A stretch of 64,000 nucleotides of DNA, from the NCBI GenBank assembly GCA_034770075.1, contig CM068386.1, positions 40,543,990 through 40,607,989 of the forward strand, written 5' to 3'. This document shows, one piece after another, positions 30,830 to 41,608 of the stretch (position 1 is its first letter; the number at the start of each line of letters is the position of its first letter). The position numbers and the translations under genes were made by a program. The DNA is from Aralia elata (taxonomy: Eukaryota; Streptophyta; Magnoliopsida; Apiales; Araliaceae). The notes below the pieces were generated by a model. It worked only from the letters and a program-made list of their open reading frames with translations, was not told the DNA's origin and made no database searches.

Positions 30830-32066
30830 TGTAATAACCCAAGATTTTCGATATATTAAAATAAGAAATTTTGCGTATAATTTTTTTTTATTATATAATA
30901 AAATTATTTTTATTATATATTAAAGCAAGTATGGGAACGTGTGCAAGGAAAGGAATGTGAATATGTAATATGTATATATTTATTTCATATATAGTTTCAA
31001 GTAAATTTCTTATTAGAGAAATAGTTGACAATTATAAATTATATTTTGTTAATAAGTTAATTTTTATATTAAAGATTTATGATTATTTATAAAAAATATG
31101 ATTACTATATTATTTGAATAATAAATGTATATTTTAAGAAATGATTATTAATATTATTATTATTACTATGATTATTTCCTTATGATAGGAATTTGTAAGA
31201 CTAGTCAATTTATTTTTAAATTGACTAAGTATTGTAAATGCGACATTGATAAAGGAATGATCAAAACCCTAATTTGATCTATGATTATGGATTTTAATGA
31301 TTAATACAATTATGGTTATAATTGTATTTAAAAGGAATGTATGTGTATATAGATAATAAGAATTTATTTTCTTAAAGAAATTTGAATACTAAATATAAGT
31401 ATTGATTATACTTGAATGTATGTATGTACAATATGTGATTCAATGAGCATGTTAATTATTTATCAATGATGATAAATATGTTATGACTTATGTGGATAAT
31501 GTATGTGACTAATTGTTAGTTATGTATAGCCCACTAATAGTTATTTAAAATTAGTGGACTAACCTAAGAATATTAATATTAAACAATTAATAAGATAGTT
31601 AGTTAATTAAATATTCAATTAAAGTGAATATAGTAAGTGAATAAATTTTCTACATTAATTAATATGGGTATTAATTAATGAAGACTATGTGATATATGAA
31701 TGGTTAATTTTTATAGTCCGATTAGTAAGGAAAACTAATGGACTAGCCTAATTAATTTACTAACCAAACCACTAATTTATTTAATTGTGGACTTGGATAA
31801 TTAATGTGTGGACTAATTAAATTAGCCCAACACTTATTTTATTAGTAACCAAGCATGGATTAAAAATATTTAGAAACTAATGGCCCAAACTAATTAAATG
31901 TGAGCCCAAGTGATTTAAAACAAAGGCCCATTTGTTAGCCCACTTAGGAGATATTTTTGCCAACTTAATTAACATATTAAAGCAATCAATAAAGGACTAA
32001 AAATATGGGACAAGAATGAAGAAGTAGCCGGCCATGTAGTATCCCAAAAAGGTGAGGTGTTGATTT
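30830..32066 (+). repeat. K2 3' LTR, first part (U3)
   Basis: Near-identical to 23448-24690. It is interrupted at GATTT (32062-32066), the target duplication of L3, and resumes at 53922. The break falls at GATTTTAAATAG, a possible TATA region, so L3 split the U3 from the R/U5 of this LTR. Confidence 0.92.
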
Positions 32067-32143
32067 TGTGACAACCCGGATTTTTCGAAAATAATTATAA
32101 TAAAAATTTAATATAGAATAATTCTTATTATGATTCGAGTTTG

Positions 32144-32144
32144 C

Positions 32145-32198
<54 letters not shown>
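32144..32198. repeat. (TA)n(TG)n microsatellite in L3 5' LTR
   Basis: A run of TA followed by a run of TG. The 3' LTR copy at about 49845-49897 has more TA and fewer TG, so it changed after insertion. Confidence 0.95.
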
Positions 32199-32201
<3 letters not shown>

Positions 32202-34071
32202 ATGTATTTATGTGATTTATTTGGTGAGCTTAATATGTATATGTCTAATTGCGAAATATATACATAGATTCAGAATGAATGAGTTACTAGTTAATAATTG
32301 TAACGATCGCGAGCCGTGAGTAGCTTGGTAATTCGAGCTTATGGATATTATTGAATAAAATAGACTTTTATTAATAATATTATGTGTTAAGCGTTTAAAG
32401 GTTATATTATAACCTAGATTATGTGTAGGCGATGATTAGTACGTATGAAAGTTTTCATATAAGCTAATTTGGTGGTTTCGAGAAATATCGCTAGAATGCT
32501 ATTTATTGGATTAAATAAATAGTTGAAAGATAATATTATTGAACGAGTTATTTGTTGTAAAGGCACTAACCCAAAATATGAGTGGGATATATGTACGTTG
32601 ATGTATATGATTATGGGGAGTTAATCGTGAAGAGCAGCGATCGCGAATCGTGAATACCCTTGTAATTTGAGTTTATTAATATTATTAAATAGATTAAATA
32701 TTATTTTTACGTGACGTGTTTTAAGGTTATTTTATAACCTGGGTGATGTCAATGTATGAAGTTTTATGCGTTATTGAACCGTAGGAGTAAATAACTGATT
32801 TCGCGAAGATCGCAAAATCACTATTCATGGGGCACGTTTACCGAGGCACTATTCACGCCCAAATATTTTTACATTTTTTTCGATTTCTATTAATTTTGTT
32901 AAGACGTGTATGCGTACGAGTAATTTTTCCAAGTGTCGAAAATTTTATTTGAGCAAATACGTGATTTTATCCGTATCCGAAATGTATTATATGGGTGTTC
33001 CGAATATTTCGACAAATCTCATAATAATTATTTTTACCCATCCCAATATTTATGGTAGTACCTATTTTAATTTTGGGTGGAGTTATTTACCAGTTTTGGT
33101 ACAAAAGTGGGAGTTTTCGGATATAATTTTGGTGTATTTGGGTATTTATTTTGACTTGTTACTCCAAGAGGGAACCAATTCCTCAATTTAGACCAATTAA
33201 ATGAGAGCATAGGGGAGTATTGCCGGCAAGCTTAGAAAAATTTGGCTAACCTTGAGCACCAAACCCACTTCTCCCTAATTCACTCCTCCACTCTCCCATT
33301 CCATTCAAACTATTCCATCTCTCTCTCTTGCATCCCATTCAAACCATTCCACCAGCTGATAGAGAGAGAGAAAGGGAGAGAGAGCTTCAAAGAGGAAGAA
33401 GAAAGAAGGAGAAGGTCGCCGGAAAAGTCGTCGGAAAAGAAGAAGGTCGCCGGAAAAAGAAAGGAGGAAGAAGGAGTCACGGGTGGAAGAAGAAGAGAGC
33501 CCAAGCAAGAAAAACTCAATCTAAGCAAGCCTAACAAGCTTCTTAATCATCTAGAAAGGATTTACAGAGGTAAACATCAACCAAATCCGTTCCATTTGAT
33601 TTCTTGTAAAGATTTTCAAGTTTTTCTTAGTTTTGAGCTCTTGAGCTTGTGGATTGATTTTCTAGCGATTCTGGATGTTTTTGTTTGTTCTAGATGTTTA
33701 TATATGTTGTTAAGAGACTATATAAGCCATTAGTAACATCAAAGTGGAACAAAAATTGAAGAAATCCTTACATTGGCTTAATGGAGCAAGAACAATGAAC
33801 TTTGGACATGAACTTGGACATTTGGACGATTTAGAGAACTTTGTAGCTATAATTTCGTGTTTGTTTAATTTATTTGTTGTTATGATGTTGTACTTCCATG
33901 GGTTACGAAGTTAACCCAGTTGGAACGGAGTAAAAAGGAGTTAAAACGAAAATTTGGTGTTAATTCTAGTGAAGAACACGAAGAACACCAAGAACACGAA
34001 AATATAACATGAGTTGATACTTTGGCCTAATATTTGGCCATGTTAATGTTAATGGTTAACTCTAAATTTTT

Positions 34072-34420
34072 AATATGTTGTAGCTCTATGTCTTAGGAGT
34101 CTATAGAGTCCGAAATGGACCAATTTCGACGTCTAGAGAAGGAGTTATGGTAGTTGGAAGCAAGATAGGTCTAGAACACTCAAAACAGAGCATGCTGGTA
34201 AAGCCCGCACGTGGGTTGCTGCCAGTTGGGTGCGGGGCACGCCACTGGCAAGGTCTTTTGGGCGCGGGGCGCGCCGGACCTACAGTTAGCTTGATATCTC
34301 TGACGTCCTTTAGTAAAATGGGCATAATTTTCTCATCCAAACTCGGATTGAGGCGATTCAAGATGATCCAGAAAGAGGACGAGTAGACCTACAACTTTTA
34401 TTCTTTAAGTTTTTCAATTT
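34072..34420 (+). repeat. L3 LTR: GC core flanked by inverted conserved modules
   Basis: An inverted module (about 34072-34150; its complement reads CATAACTCCTTCTCT...AGAGCTACAACAT), a GC-rich core (about 34190-34290, with GGGCGCGGGGCGCGCC) and a direct module (about 34312-34420: GCATAATTTTCTCAT...CTACAACTTTTATTCTTT). Copy at about 51770-52115. Confidence 0.6.
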
Positions 34421-34672
34421 GAGGTCGGGATCAATTCCCAAATTGACCATTTATATGACTGATGTGTTTTTGGGGGCAATCGAAGAGTGTCGGGCATGCG
34501 CGTAAGCACACATAATGCTCCCGACAATGTAAGATGTTGTTCTAAGTTCTAAAACATTAATGTTATAAATGATAATGATACTTAACATTAACCATTGAGT
34601 ATTAGACAATTCGAATGGGCGTGTTAAGCATACGCAAATGTGTGTCGCTTGGGCGTTCGAGTAGACAAGTTT

Positions 34673-34973
34673 GGCGTATGGACGTGTAAGCGTCGTAATG
34701 CCGTAACAAGTGTGTATAACCTTGCTTAATATTCTATTTGTAATAATAATGAAATATTATGGAGTGTTGTAACCCAATGTATGAGCATGCTAAGTACATG
34801 CGAAAGAGGTGAATTAGGCGTGTGACGTGTAAACGTCGAAACGCCGTGTAAAGTGTTAATGAACTTAAAAAGTGTTTCGGTTCAAATGAAACAAACATTA
34901 TAAGATATGAAATGGGGTTATTATAAACCAATAAGTATTGATGATGATGAGGGTCGTAACGTATTCAAACGAC
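34673..34973 (+). repeat. L3 LTR: three spaced hairpins, two with nested stems
   Basis: 34673-34702: outer GGCGT/ATGCC and inner GACG/CGTC. 34817-34845: outer GGCGT/ACGCC and inner GACGT-GTAA-ACGTC. 34953-34973: GTCGT/ACGAC. The L4 copies keep the folds with G-U or compensated pairs. Confidence 0.6.
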
Positions 34974-35345
34974 GCGACGCCGAGAAATGTTTTAGTGTTA
35001 ATCGCGTTAATTGTCTATAATGCGCGAACAATATGAGATAAGAATTATTATAATATAAACCTTTATATGAAGCCTTTTTAGTGGCTAATTGGTATTTTAC
35101 TGTTAAATAAATTGTGTAGGATATTTGAAGGACGAGCCATCATAATTTGGCAAAGAACGCTTAAAGGCAAGTTCTTTCAGTAACTTGTTGACTTGTTTAA
35201 ATGTATTGATGTACATGACTTGATTACTAAATCTTTGACTATTATGTGGATTATATGCGAGTATGATTAAAGTGTGCACAATGTGAAATTATATGACTAT
35301 ATTGTTCTATGTGGAACTTGAATTATTGCAAACATACAATGTGAG

Positions 35346-35448
35346 ATGCATGAGGTATGCCATGAGATGCATGATGCATATATAAAGATGAATTACATAA
35401 GATTTATAATGCATGAGTAAGATGCATAGTATGAGAATCATGATGCAT
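35346..35448. repeat. Cluster of six ATGCAT palindromes in L3 5' LTR
   Basis: Six ATGCAT copies within about 100 bp, upstream of the U5 hairpin. They are also in the 3' LTR (about 53038-53140) and, in part, in L4. ATGCAT overlaps the CATGCA RY core bound by plant B3 proteins; that link is inference. Confidence 0.6.
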
Positions 35449-36223
35449 GAATGAAATGTAAACTTGTATGTTACGTGAAGCATGAAATGTGAAAACTGTT
35501 AGTTCTTGCTGAGCCGTTGTGCTCATTCTTGCAAAAATAAAACTTTTACAGATTTACGATGCAATGCAATTATCTTGATATCGTGATGATAAGGATTAGA
35601 GGCGCAAGGATACGAAAAGGTTGCTAAATGTTTCTTTATTGTAATTATTTAGTTGTGATGACGGTATATGATGTACGTGAATTTAACTATGTAAACCTTG
35701 AGTTAAAAATGAAGCTTATCCATTATAGTAGTTAAGACGTGATATTGTTAGTTACTTGTTTTAGTAAACTAGAAGGATGATGATAATGTATAAAGGACAT
35801 TTTTATAATGAATGTATAGTTGTTGAATAACTTTGTGTATATTCAGGGATTGAATAAGTCAGAATCTGAACCTTGCGTTCAGTTATAAGATATTGTACAG
35901 GATCATGGTATTTATTCAACCTTGATCATAAGTGTAGTAGTTAAAGGTTACGAAATCTAGTTTTGTAATAAAGAGTGTAATGGTAAATTTTAATACTTAT
36001 CATTGTAAAGTACTGTTATGTACAGTATGAATAGAATTAAATTTATATTTATTATTAAATGATGTTTTAGTTATGGTTTCGAGGCTTGGGACGACAATAT
36101 TTATATTATATCAATGTAAATATTTTGATTATTCCGCATTAAGCTATTGTTAGATGGATATATGAGTGGCACAGTGATGCACCAGACCCGAGGTTAAGGT
36201 AACCCGGATTTGGGGGCGTCACA

Positions 36224-37213
36224 GGTTGGTATCAAAGCTATAGGTTATAAACCTTAGGTAAGAGAACCTTAGGTTATAACCTGAGGGTAGAAAGATAAAA
36301 ATGATAAGGGATAACTCGGATAGAGTTTGACCGATGAGGAATAAATTTAGTAAATTCCTAAAGAATGAAATTGAGTTATAAACAAGAAGATTCAAAGAAG
36401 AATCGTGGAGAGTTATGAAAGACAAGAAATTGGAGTTACCTGACTCTAGTAATATAGATGATAAGTATTGATCAATAGACGAGGTTTATAAGACGTAAAG
36501 GCATAAAATCATATATTATGATTAAAGAGAAGAGTATAGAAGATCGTAGGATGAAACGATCGTAGGATAAGAAGGTCGTAATGTAAAACGATTGTAGAAG
36601 TAAGATCACGAAGTGATTAGATTAAGTCATAGAATGATAGATGAACAATTGAATGATTGAAAGTTTTAGCTCAATGCTATAGATAGATGGTACTATGAGA
36701 TAGTACGAGTAAAACTCGGAAAGAGTTATCGATGATGAAACAGGAATTAAATTCTTATTGAGCGACGATTAAGCTAGGATTGGGGGTGATTTCAATTGAG
36801 GACTCATGTTACTGGCTGAATTGTACAATTCCTTGTGTGGGCGGAGAATTCGTGCTTGGTTTGAGAACCACTTAGCTTCCTATATCAGTATAGTGGTTAA
36901 GTTGAACAATTCCTTGTATGGGCGGGGAATTTGTGCTTGGTGTAATAACCGCTTAGCTTCCTATATCGATTAGTGGTCGAGTTGATCAATTCCTTATATG
37001 GGCAGGGGATTATGATGGGTTCGACAATCACTTAGCTTCCTATATTGATAATCGTTGGAACCTGGTATCGCGCTATCGCTATACGTATGACGAGAAGGTG
37101 ATTCTTTTCTCGTATTTATATTTGATAGTTAGAGAATAATAAGATTAGGTGCGAGTTCTTGAAACTCATACTTATGGTAAGTTCGTGACTCATAATCATA
37201 TGGTATGTTTTGA
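36224..37213 (+). other. L3 interior, left part, with primer site
   Basis: Primer site TGGTATCAAAGC at 36227-36238 (one mismatch to initiator tRNA-Met). The rest is non-coding. 36810-37050 holds three ~80-bp tandem units, each with AATTCC at 36827, 36908 and 36988. GCCCC at 37214-37218 is the A5 target duplication. Confidence 0.85.
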
Positions 37214-37218
37214 GCCCC

Positions 37219-39096
37219 TGTTGTCCGATTTGTATATGAACAATTTACGCGCAAGTATACGCGGTCAACAAGTAATAAAGAGTAAGTAGAGTATCGATCC
37301 CACGAGGAATTGTTACTAGTCTTTTCCAAGTACTAACCTTTTATCATCTCAATCTTATTTAAACAAGCGATGATTGTTTTTGTTGTTTTGCATTAAGGAA
37401 GATGACAAATAATCAAAGAACTATGGAAAGCTTTAATATAATGAAATCTAATATTAACAAGTCTAAGATCACAATTTCCCCCAATACTTCACTTGAATAT
37501 CCTAACTCTCTCTTTTCAACTAGTTAAATCACAAGAATTGTTATCCGAGAATTTACAAGTATATACAAGCCTCTCTCGATGGTCAAATACGTATTTTCCA
37601 ATGCGGTGTATAGATATATCTCTATTCTACACACTAGCAAGAATCCCATATCAAGAATAATCAACAAGACACGTGTCACCAAATCTCATTAATCACCCTA
37701 TCAATTACCAACTTTCGCAATAGAAATCATTAAGCATGATTCTCAAATGGATACATGTGGTATTTAGGTATATGTTTATCCTAAATACAATCAAATTATC
37801 CATTCATGAGGGTAATAAATAAAACACACGTCACTTAATTTCATAAATTACCCATAGGAATATCTAATTTTCACATGATATCATAACAAGGTCTCAACCT
37901 ATACTTCCTCTCTCAATTCCATATAAGTTCCCAAGGTAATTACTAGCAAGGTAATTAATATATAAAGCACAAATTATGATATCCAATCACAAATAATTAA
38001 CCAACATCAAAGAGAGAGCATTCAATTCAAACTATGTATTGGGTTCCATTGAAATCTTAGCAAATGAGTCCTAGTTCATGGTAACTACATAAAACATCAA
38101 ATTTGATCTATATATCATCATATTGGATTTACAAAATAAGAAGAAAATACTAGAAATAAAACCACTTTTGAAGATTTCCCAACGTTGCTTGCTTGAGGGT
38201 TGATGATTTCTAGCTTTTCTCCTTGATTTGGTACTCCTTTCTTCAATTGTTCCTTTGATTTTGCTGGAAATTCCTTGTATTGCAGCCCATTTCTCTTCAA
38301 TTTTGATGTTTATGTGCAGCCTCCACAAGTGTAGTTGCTGATTTTCGAGCCCCTGGATATGTTATAAGTGTTGGGTATGAGTAAACCTAGCTTAGCACCT
38401 CCAAAATGACCAAAAAACCTGAAAAATCTGCTTCTGTCCGCGACAAGCTCGCCCCGGCGAGCTTTTTGGCCTAAGTTTTCTCGCCCCGGCGAGCTCTCGC
38501 CGCGGCGAGGAATTTGTGTAGGAAATTCCCGCCCCGGCGAGCTCTGGTAAAATGACCATAACTTCTTCGTCCGAACTCGGATTTAGGCAATTAAGTAGGC
38601 TATGGAAAGCTAAGAAGTAGCTCTACAACTTTCATAACTGGAGCTCGTCGAGATAATGGCCGAAGAAAGGCTCAAAATGGCCTGGAAGCAGCTGCTATGT
38701 AAAATGCATGCAAAATCCGATGGTAAAATGACTATAACTCTCTCATACTAACTTCAAATTGGATGATTCCGGATGCTCTGGAAAGCTAAGATCAAAATCT
38801 ACAACTTTCGTTCTTTGAGTTTGGAGAGATTAGGACTGCATCATGGGTCAAATTGAGAAACAAACAGCTGGAATGCCAAATTCGAGCCAAAAACGCAACG
38901 ACTCAAGGGGCCTTATTTCAATTCCTACAAAACCAAGTAAAAACACATAAAAGCACATAAATACATATAAAAGTAATACCAAACTACATTACACAATAAT
39001 AAGATGAAAACACATAAAACCAAACGAAATAGTTAAAGACTTACAAATTATTAAGGCTAAAAGTACCCAATTTGTGTATATAAAACACACTCATCA
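37219..39096 (-). repeat. A5 LTR-A
   Basis: 1878 bp, TGTTGTCCG...ACTCATCA. It has a GC-rich palindrome block (about 38440-38550: CTCGCCCCGGCGAG and the perfect palindrome CTCGCCGCGGCGAG) followed by two direct ACAACTTTC modules (about 38551-38635 and 38719-38820). It resembles LTR-C more than LTR-B at the GC block. Confidence 0.93.
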
Positions 39097-39135
39097 AATA
39101 CCCCCAAACTTAAACATTTGCTTGTCCTCAAGCAA
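39097..39135 (-). other. A5 polypurine tract and hairpin, copy 1
   Basis: In sense: TTGCTTG-AGGA-CAAGCAA (39118-39135; the stem extends to 8 bp) then TGTTTAAGTTTGGGGGTATT against LTR-A. It has the same AGGA-capped fold as in the Tekay-like elements, with an unrelated stem. Confidence 0.8.
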
Positions 39136-39483
39136 AACACACAAACTATAAAAATTAAACATTTCTAAATAAAAACTATCTTGAGCAATGAGTTAATAAG
39201 CTAACCAATGGTCTCAAAGTATAACAACATGAAAACTCAAGGAAACTTTCAAAATGTTGCAAGTCTAGATTTACAATGAGCTAGTCATAGTTTGCTTTAG
39301 GTCCCTTCCGTGTGTGTGTGTGTACCCAATAGCACTAAACCAATCAAGCTCGAATGAAGTTATGCAACCACATTACCTTATGAAATAATCAAAATAGACC
39401 CTAAGACAACATGCTTAACACACCACTCAATACAAAGGTATACAAATCACAATTTTCAAAATTTTGAAATCAAAAGACTCTAG

Positions 39484-39683
39484 GTAAGTGCATTTTATGC
39501 TCCATCTTATCCTAAGTCCACTCTTGTGGGTGAGTGCGTTTTACGCTCCATCTCAACTCAACACAAGATTTGATATATACAATTTTCTTTCTTTAATCAC
39601 AATTATAAGAGAGTGCGTTTTACGCTCTATCTCTCCTACGCATGTGTCCATGAGTGAGTGCGTTTTACGCTCCATCTCACTCA
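39484..39683 (-). repeat. Four covarying hairpin units in A5 interior, copy 1
   Basis: On the plus strand each unit has an inner stem GCGT-TTT-ACGC (GCAT-TTT-ATGC in the first) and an outer stem that changes on both sides: TAAG/CTTA, TGAG/CTCA, GAGAG/CTCTC, TGAGTGAG/CTCACTCA. It lies between the two PPT-like sites, in the 3' untranslated part. Confidence 0.8.
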
Positions 39684-40100
39684 CCACATGACCAACAAAT
39701 CAAACACAACAAATTTGGACACCTTGCTTCTAGTGATGTTTAAACGAGTTCTAGAGTTTATAGATATTTCCCATAAGCATTCGGTTATAAAAGCCTTCTC
39801 TAAGCATACAACTAGCTCAATACTCATGGGTAGGTGCAAAAGTGAAAGGACGCATAAGCAAAACAATAACCAACAATAACGATTAAGCACAAGGACTACG
39901 CAACATTTATCCATTTTCCATGAGTTAGAATCAATTCAAACAAGCCATTATCATAGACCATGTATTATGGTTCAAATCAAATTAAAACAATGCTCAAGGG
40001 ACATATCCTAAAAATAAATAAAAAAAAAAAAAATTTGAACAAAAATACATATCTTAAATCACATAAAAACTAAATTAAAAACACACAAATATGAAGTACT

Positions 40101-40136
40101 ACCCCCAAACTTAAACTTGACATTGTCCTCAATGTC
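40101..40136 (-). other. Second, internal PPT-like site with hairpin (A5 copy 1)
   Basis: In sense: GACATTG-AGGA-CAATGTC (40119-40136), then AAGTTTAAGTTTGGGGGT, 260 bp downstream of the ORF stop. It resembles a central polypurine tract. Confidence 0.65.
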
Positions 40137-40395
40137 TGATATAGGAAAAATTAAAATAGAAGACTTCCCTGAGAACGTGCCAACGCTATTAATATCATCT
40201 TTCAAGTCCCCTAAGTTGGGAGCGCACCCCAATTTGCTTAGTATTCAGTACCTGAAAGCAATTGACTAAAGAAATTAAAATGCAATTAAACAAACTAAAA
40301 AGCAATTGAAAAAAATCAAAATCAAAACAATAAAATTGGGTTGCCTCCCAAGAAGCGCTTGTTTTAAAGTCTTCGGCCTGACTAACTCCCTACTT

Positions 40396-41460
40396 TTATC
40401 CAATTCCCCTTCGATAATTGAGGAACCCACCCTCCATTGATAGCCATGTAACTTTTGGGAGGTTCCCATTAGTGAGAGCCATTGAGTTAAAGTCACCTAG
40501 CTTTCTTTTTGTAGATAAGTTCTCAATTTCAAATGTCAAATAGCTAGGTGCATCATCCGTTGTGGCTGTGATAAGATTGAGGCATTGGGGCTTGTCAAGC
40601 ACAACGGGCTCTTCTTTTATCTTCATTTCCTCGGTCCACCATGTTTCCACATTCATACTAGCTCCATCGTCACATAGAGCCTCGCCTAAGAAATGACTAC
40701 CAAGTGAACACGATTTTGTGAAACTGACTGGATTCTTGAACTTTGGTGGAGAAGGCACTTGAGGTATTAATACAATCGTCTCATCTTTGTTGGAACTCAA
40801 GGCTGGATCCTCGGCCTCTTTTTCCCGCTCCCCACTTGTCTCCCCACTATCGACATCTTGTGGCTTATCCAGTTGCAGATTTGACATGGGCTCACCATAA
40901 GTTTCAGAATCCATGTCATTACACCAATTGTTTTGAGGACAGTTGTTTAAAGCATTGAACATTTGATCAATCTGATTCTGAAGATTTTGAATTGATAGGT
41001 CTTGACTTTTCAACATCTCCTCATTTGAAGTCATGATCTTGGTTACAAGTTCCTCAAAGTTTGACATCTTCTCTTCTTGAATAGGAGGTGGACATGAGAA
41101 TTCCGGTGCAAAAGCTGGACTTGGAGCATAACATTGATCATCATAATTATAGCTCCATGTAGAATCCGGGTGATACCCCCAATCTTGGTGATAATCGGGA
41201 TAAGCATAGTTATTGAGGTAATCACCACCGTAATGTACCGGTCCAAAACTGACGGTGCATTGATGACTCGGATGATTGTCAGCACAATAATCACAAATAA
41301 TTGTTATACCTTGAGTTCTCTCTGCTACTAAGGCATCCAACTTCCTCGATAGTGTTTCAAATTGTGTTGACAATGCAGAGAGGGCAGTGAGTCCATCAAT
41401 CCCAATTTTCCTTGGTTGAGTCATACTCATGTACGGCCATTGATAAGCAAAATCATCCAT
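40396..41460 (-). CDS. gag: A5 gag-like protein, copy 1 (Athila type, with protease-like scrap)
   Basis: 354 residues. The start sits in a good context (ACCATGG). A short zinc knuckle C56-X2-C59-X3-H63-X4-C68 is spaced as in Athila gag, followed by a Tyr/Trp/Asn-rich stretch (GGDYLNNYAYPDYHQDWGY), a helical segment about 129-172, an acidic linker and LGEALCDDGASMNV at 258-271, which resembles the Athila protease start (LCDLGAS) with Asp for Leu. The N-terminal capsid part of Athila gag is missing, and so are reverse transcriptase and integrase. It could still bind RNA or act in trans, but the protease-like motif lacks enough sequence to be active. Copy 2 (44834-45898) differs at four residues. 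Confidence 0.8.
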   Translation of the reverse strand: MDDFAYQWPYMSMTQPRKIGIDGLTALSALSTQFETLSRKLDALVAERTQGITIICDYCADNHPSHQCTVSFGPVHYGGDYLNNYAYPDYHQDWGYHPDSTWSYNYDDQCYAPSPAFAPEFSCPPPIQEEKMSNFEELVTKIMTSNEEMLKSQDLSIQNLQNQIDQMFNALNNCPQNNWCNDMDSETYGEPMSNLQLDKPQDVDSGETSGEREKEAEDPALSSNKDETIVLIPQVPSPPKFKNPVSFTKSCSLGSHFLGEALCDDGASMNVETWWTEEMKIKEEPVVLDKPQCLNLITATTDDAPSYLTFEIENLSTKRKLGDFNSMALTNGNLPKVTWLSMEGGFLNYRRGIG

Positions 41461-41584
41461 GGTGTACCTCGTGAAGCATCAAAACAGAAAAATGTTAAAA
41501 TAAAGTAAAAATAAATTTATATACAAGTTTAAATTAAGATCAATTTGATTATAACTAATATTGGAAAAACACTAGAAAAATAAT

Positions 41585-41602
41585 TCCCCGGCAACGGCGC
41601 CA
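41585..41602 (-). other. A5 primer-binding site (tRNA-Asp), copy 1
   Basis: The minus strand reads TGGCGCCGTTGCCGGGGA, which is complementary over 18 nt to the plant tRNA-Asp 3' end as I know it. It lies 6 nt from LTR-B. Confidence 0.88.
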
Positions 41603-41608
41603 AAAACT

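Larger units (their letters stand above)
33570..35551 (+). other. Putative intron inside L3 5' LTR
   Basis: Donor-like ACAGAG|GTAAAC (GT 33570-33571) after a GA-rich leader that looks like a plant first exon. Acceptor-like TTTTACAG ends at 35551, preceded by TGAGC-CGTTGT-GCTCA (35510-35525) and CTTGC. The same sites are at 51266-53244 in the 3' LTR. Confidence 0.45.
32067..36223 (+). repeat. L3 5' LTR
   Basis: Runs TGTGACAACCCGG...GGGGGCGTCACA. In order: TA/TG microsatellite; U3; pyrimidine-rich then GA-rich leader (33260-33530); donor-like site 33570; two ACAACTTT modules around a GC core (34072-34420); nested hairpins (34673-34973); ATGCAT cluster (35346-35448); TGAGC/GCTCA hairpin and acceptor-like site (35510-35551). 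No ATG-started coding frame is convincing. Confidence 0.93.

Noticed and set aside
33242..33733. 163-codon open frame in the L3 5' LTR with basic, gene-like composition
   Set aside because: It opens only with TTG, lies across the leader and the donor-like site, and is frameshifted in the 3' LTR copy. Better read as leader plus intron than as a gene.
39484..39683. Regular short repeats that could suggest a CRISPR-like array
   Set aside because: Only four irregularly spaced units in a plant retrotransposon. The repeats are hairpins with changing arms, not identical repeats with unique spacers.
40741..41331. Plus-strand and other-frame ORFs over A5 gag (also 45181-45769)
   Set aside because: Shadows of the 354-residue ORF.
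41585..41602. tRNA-Asp-like sequence
   Set aside because: Only the 18-nt 3' end is present, next to an LTR. It is a primer-binding site, not a tRNA gene.
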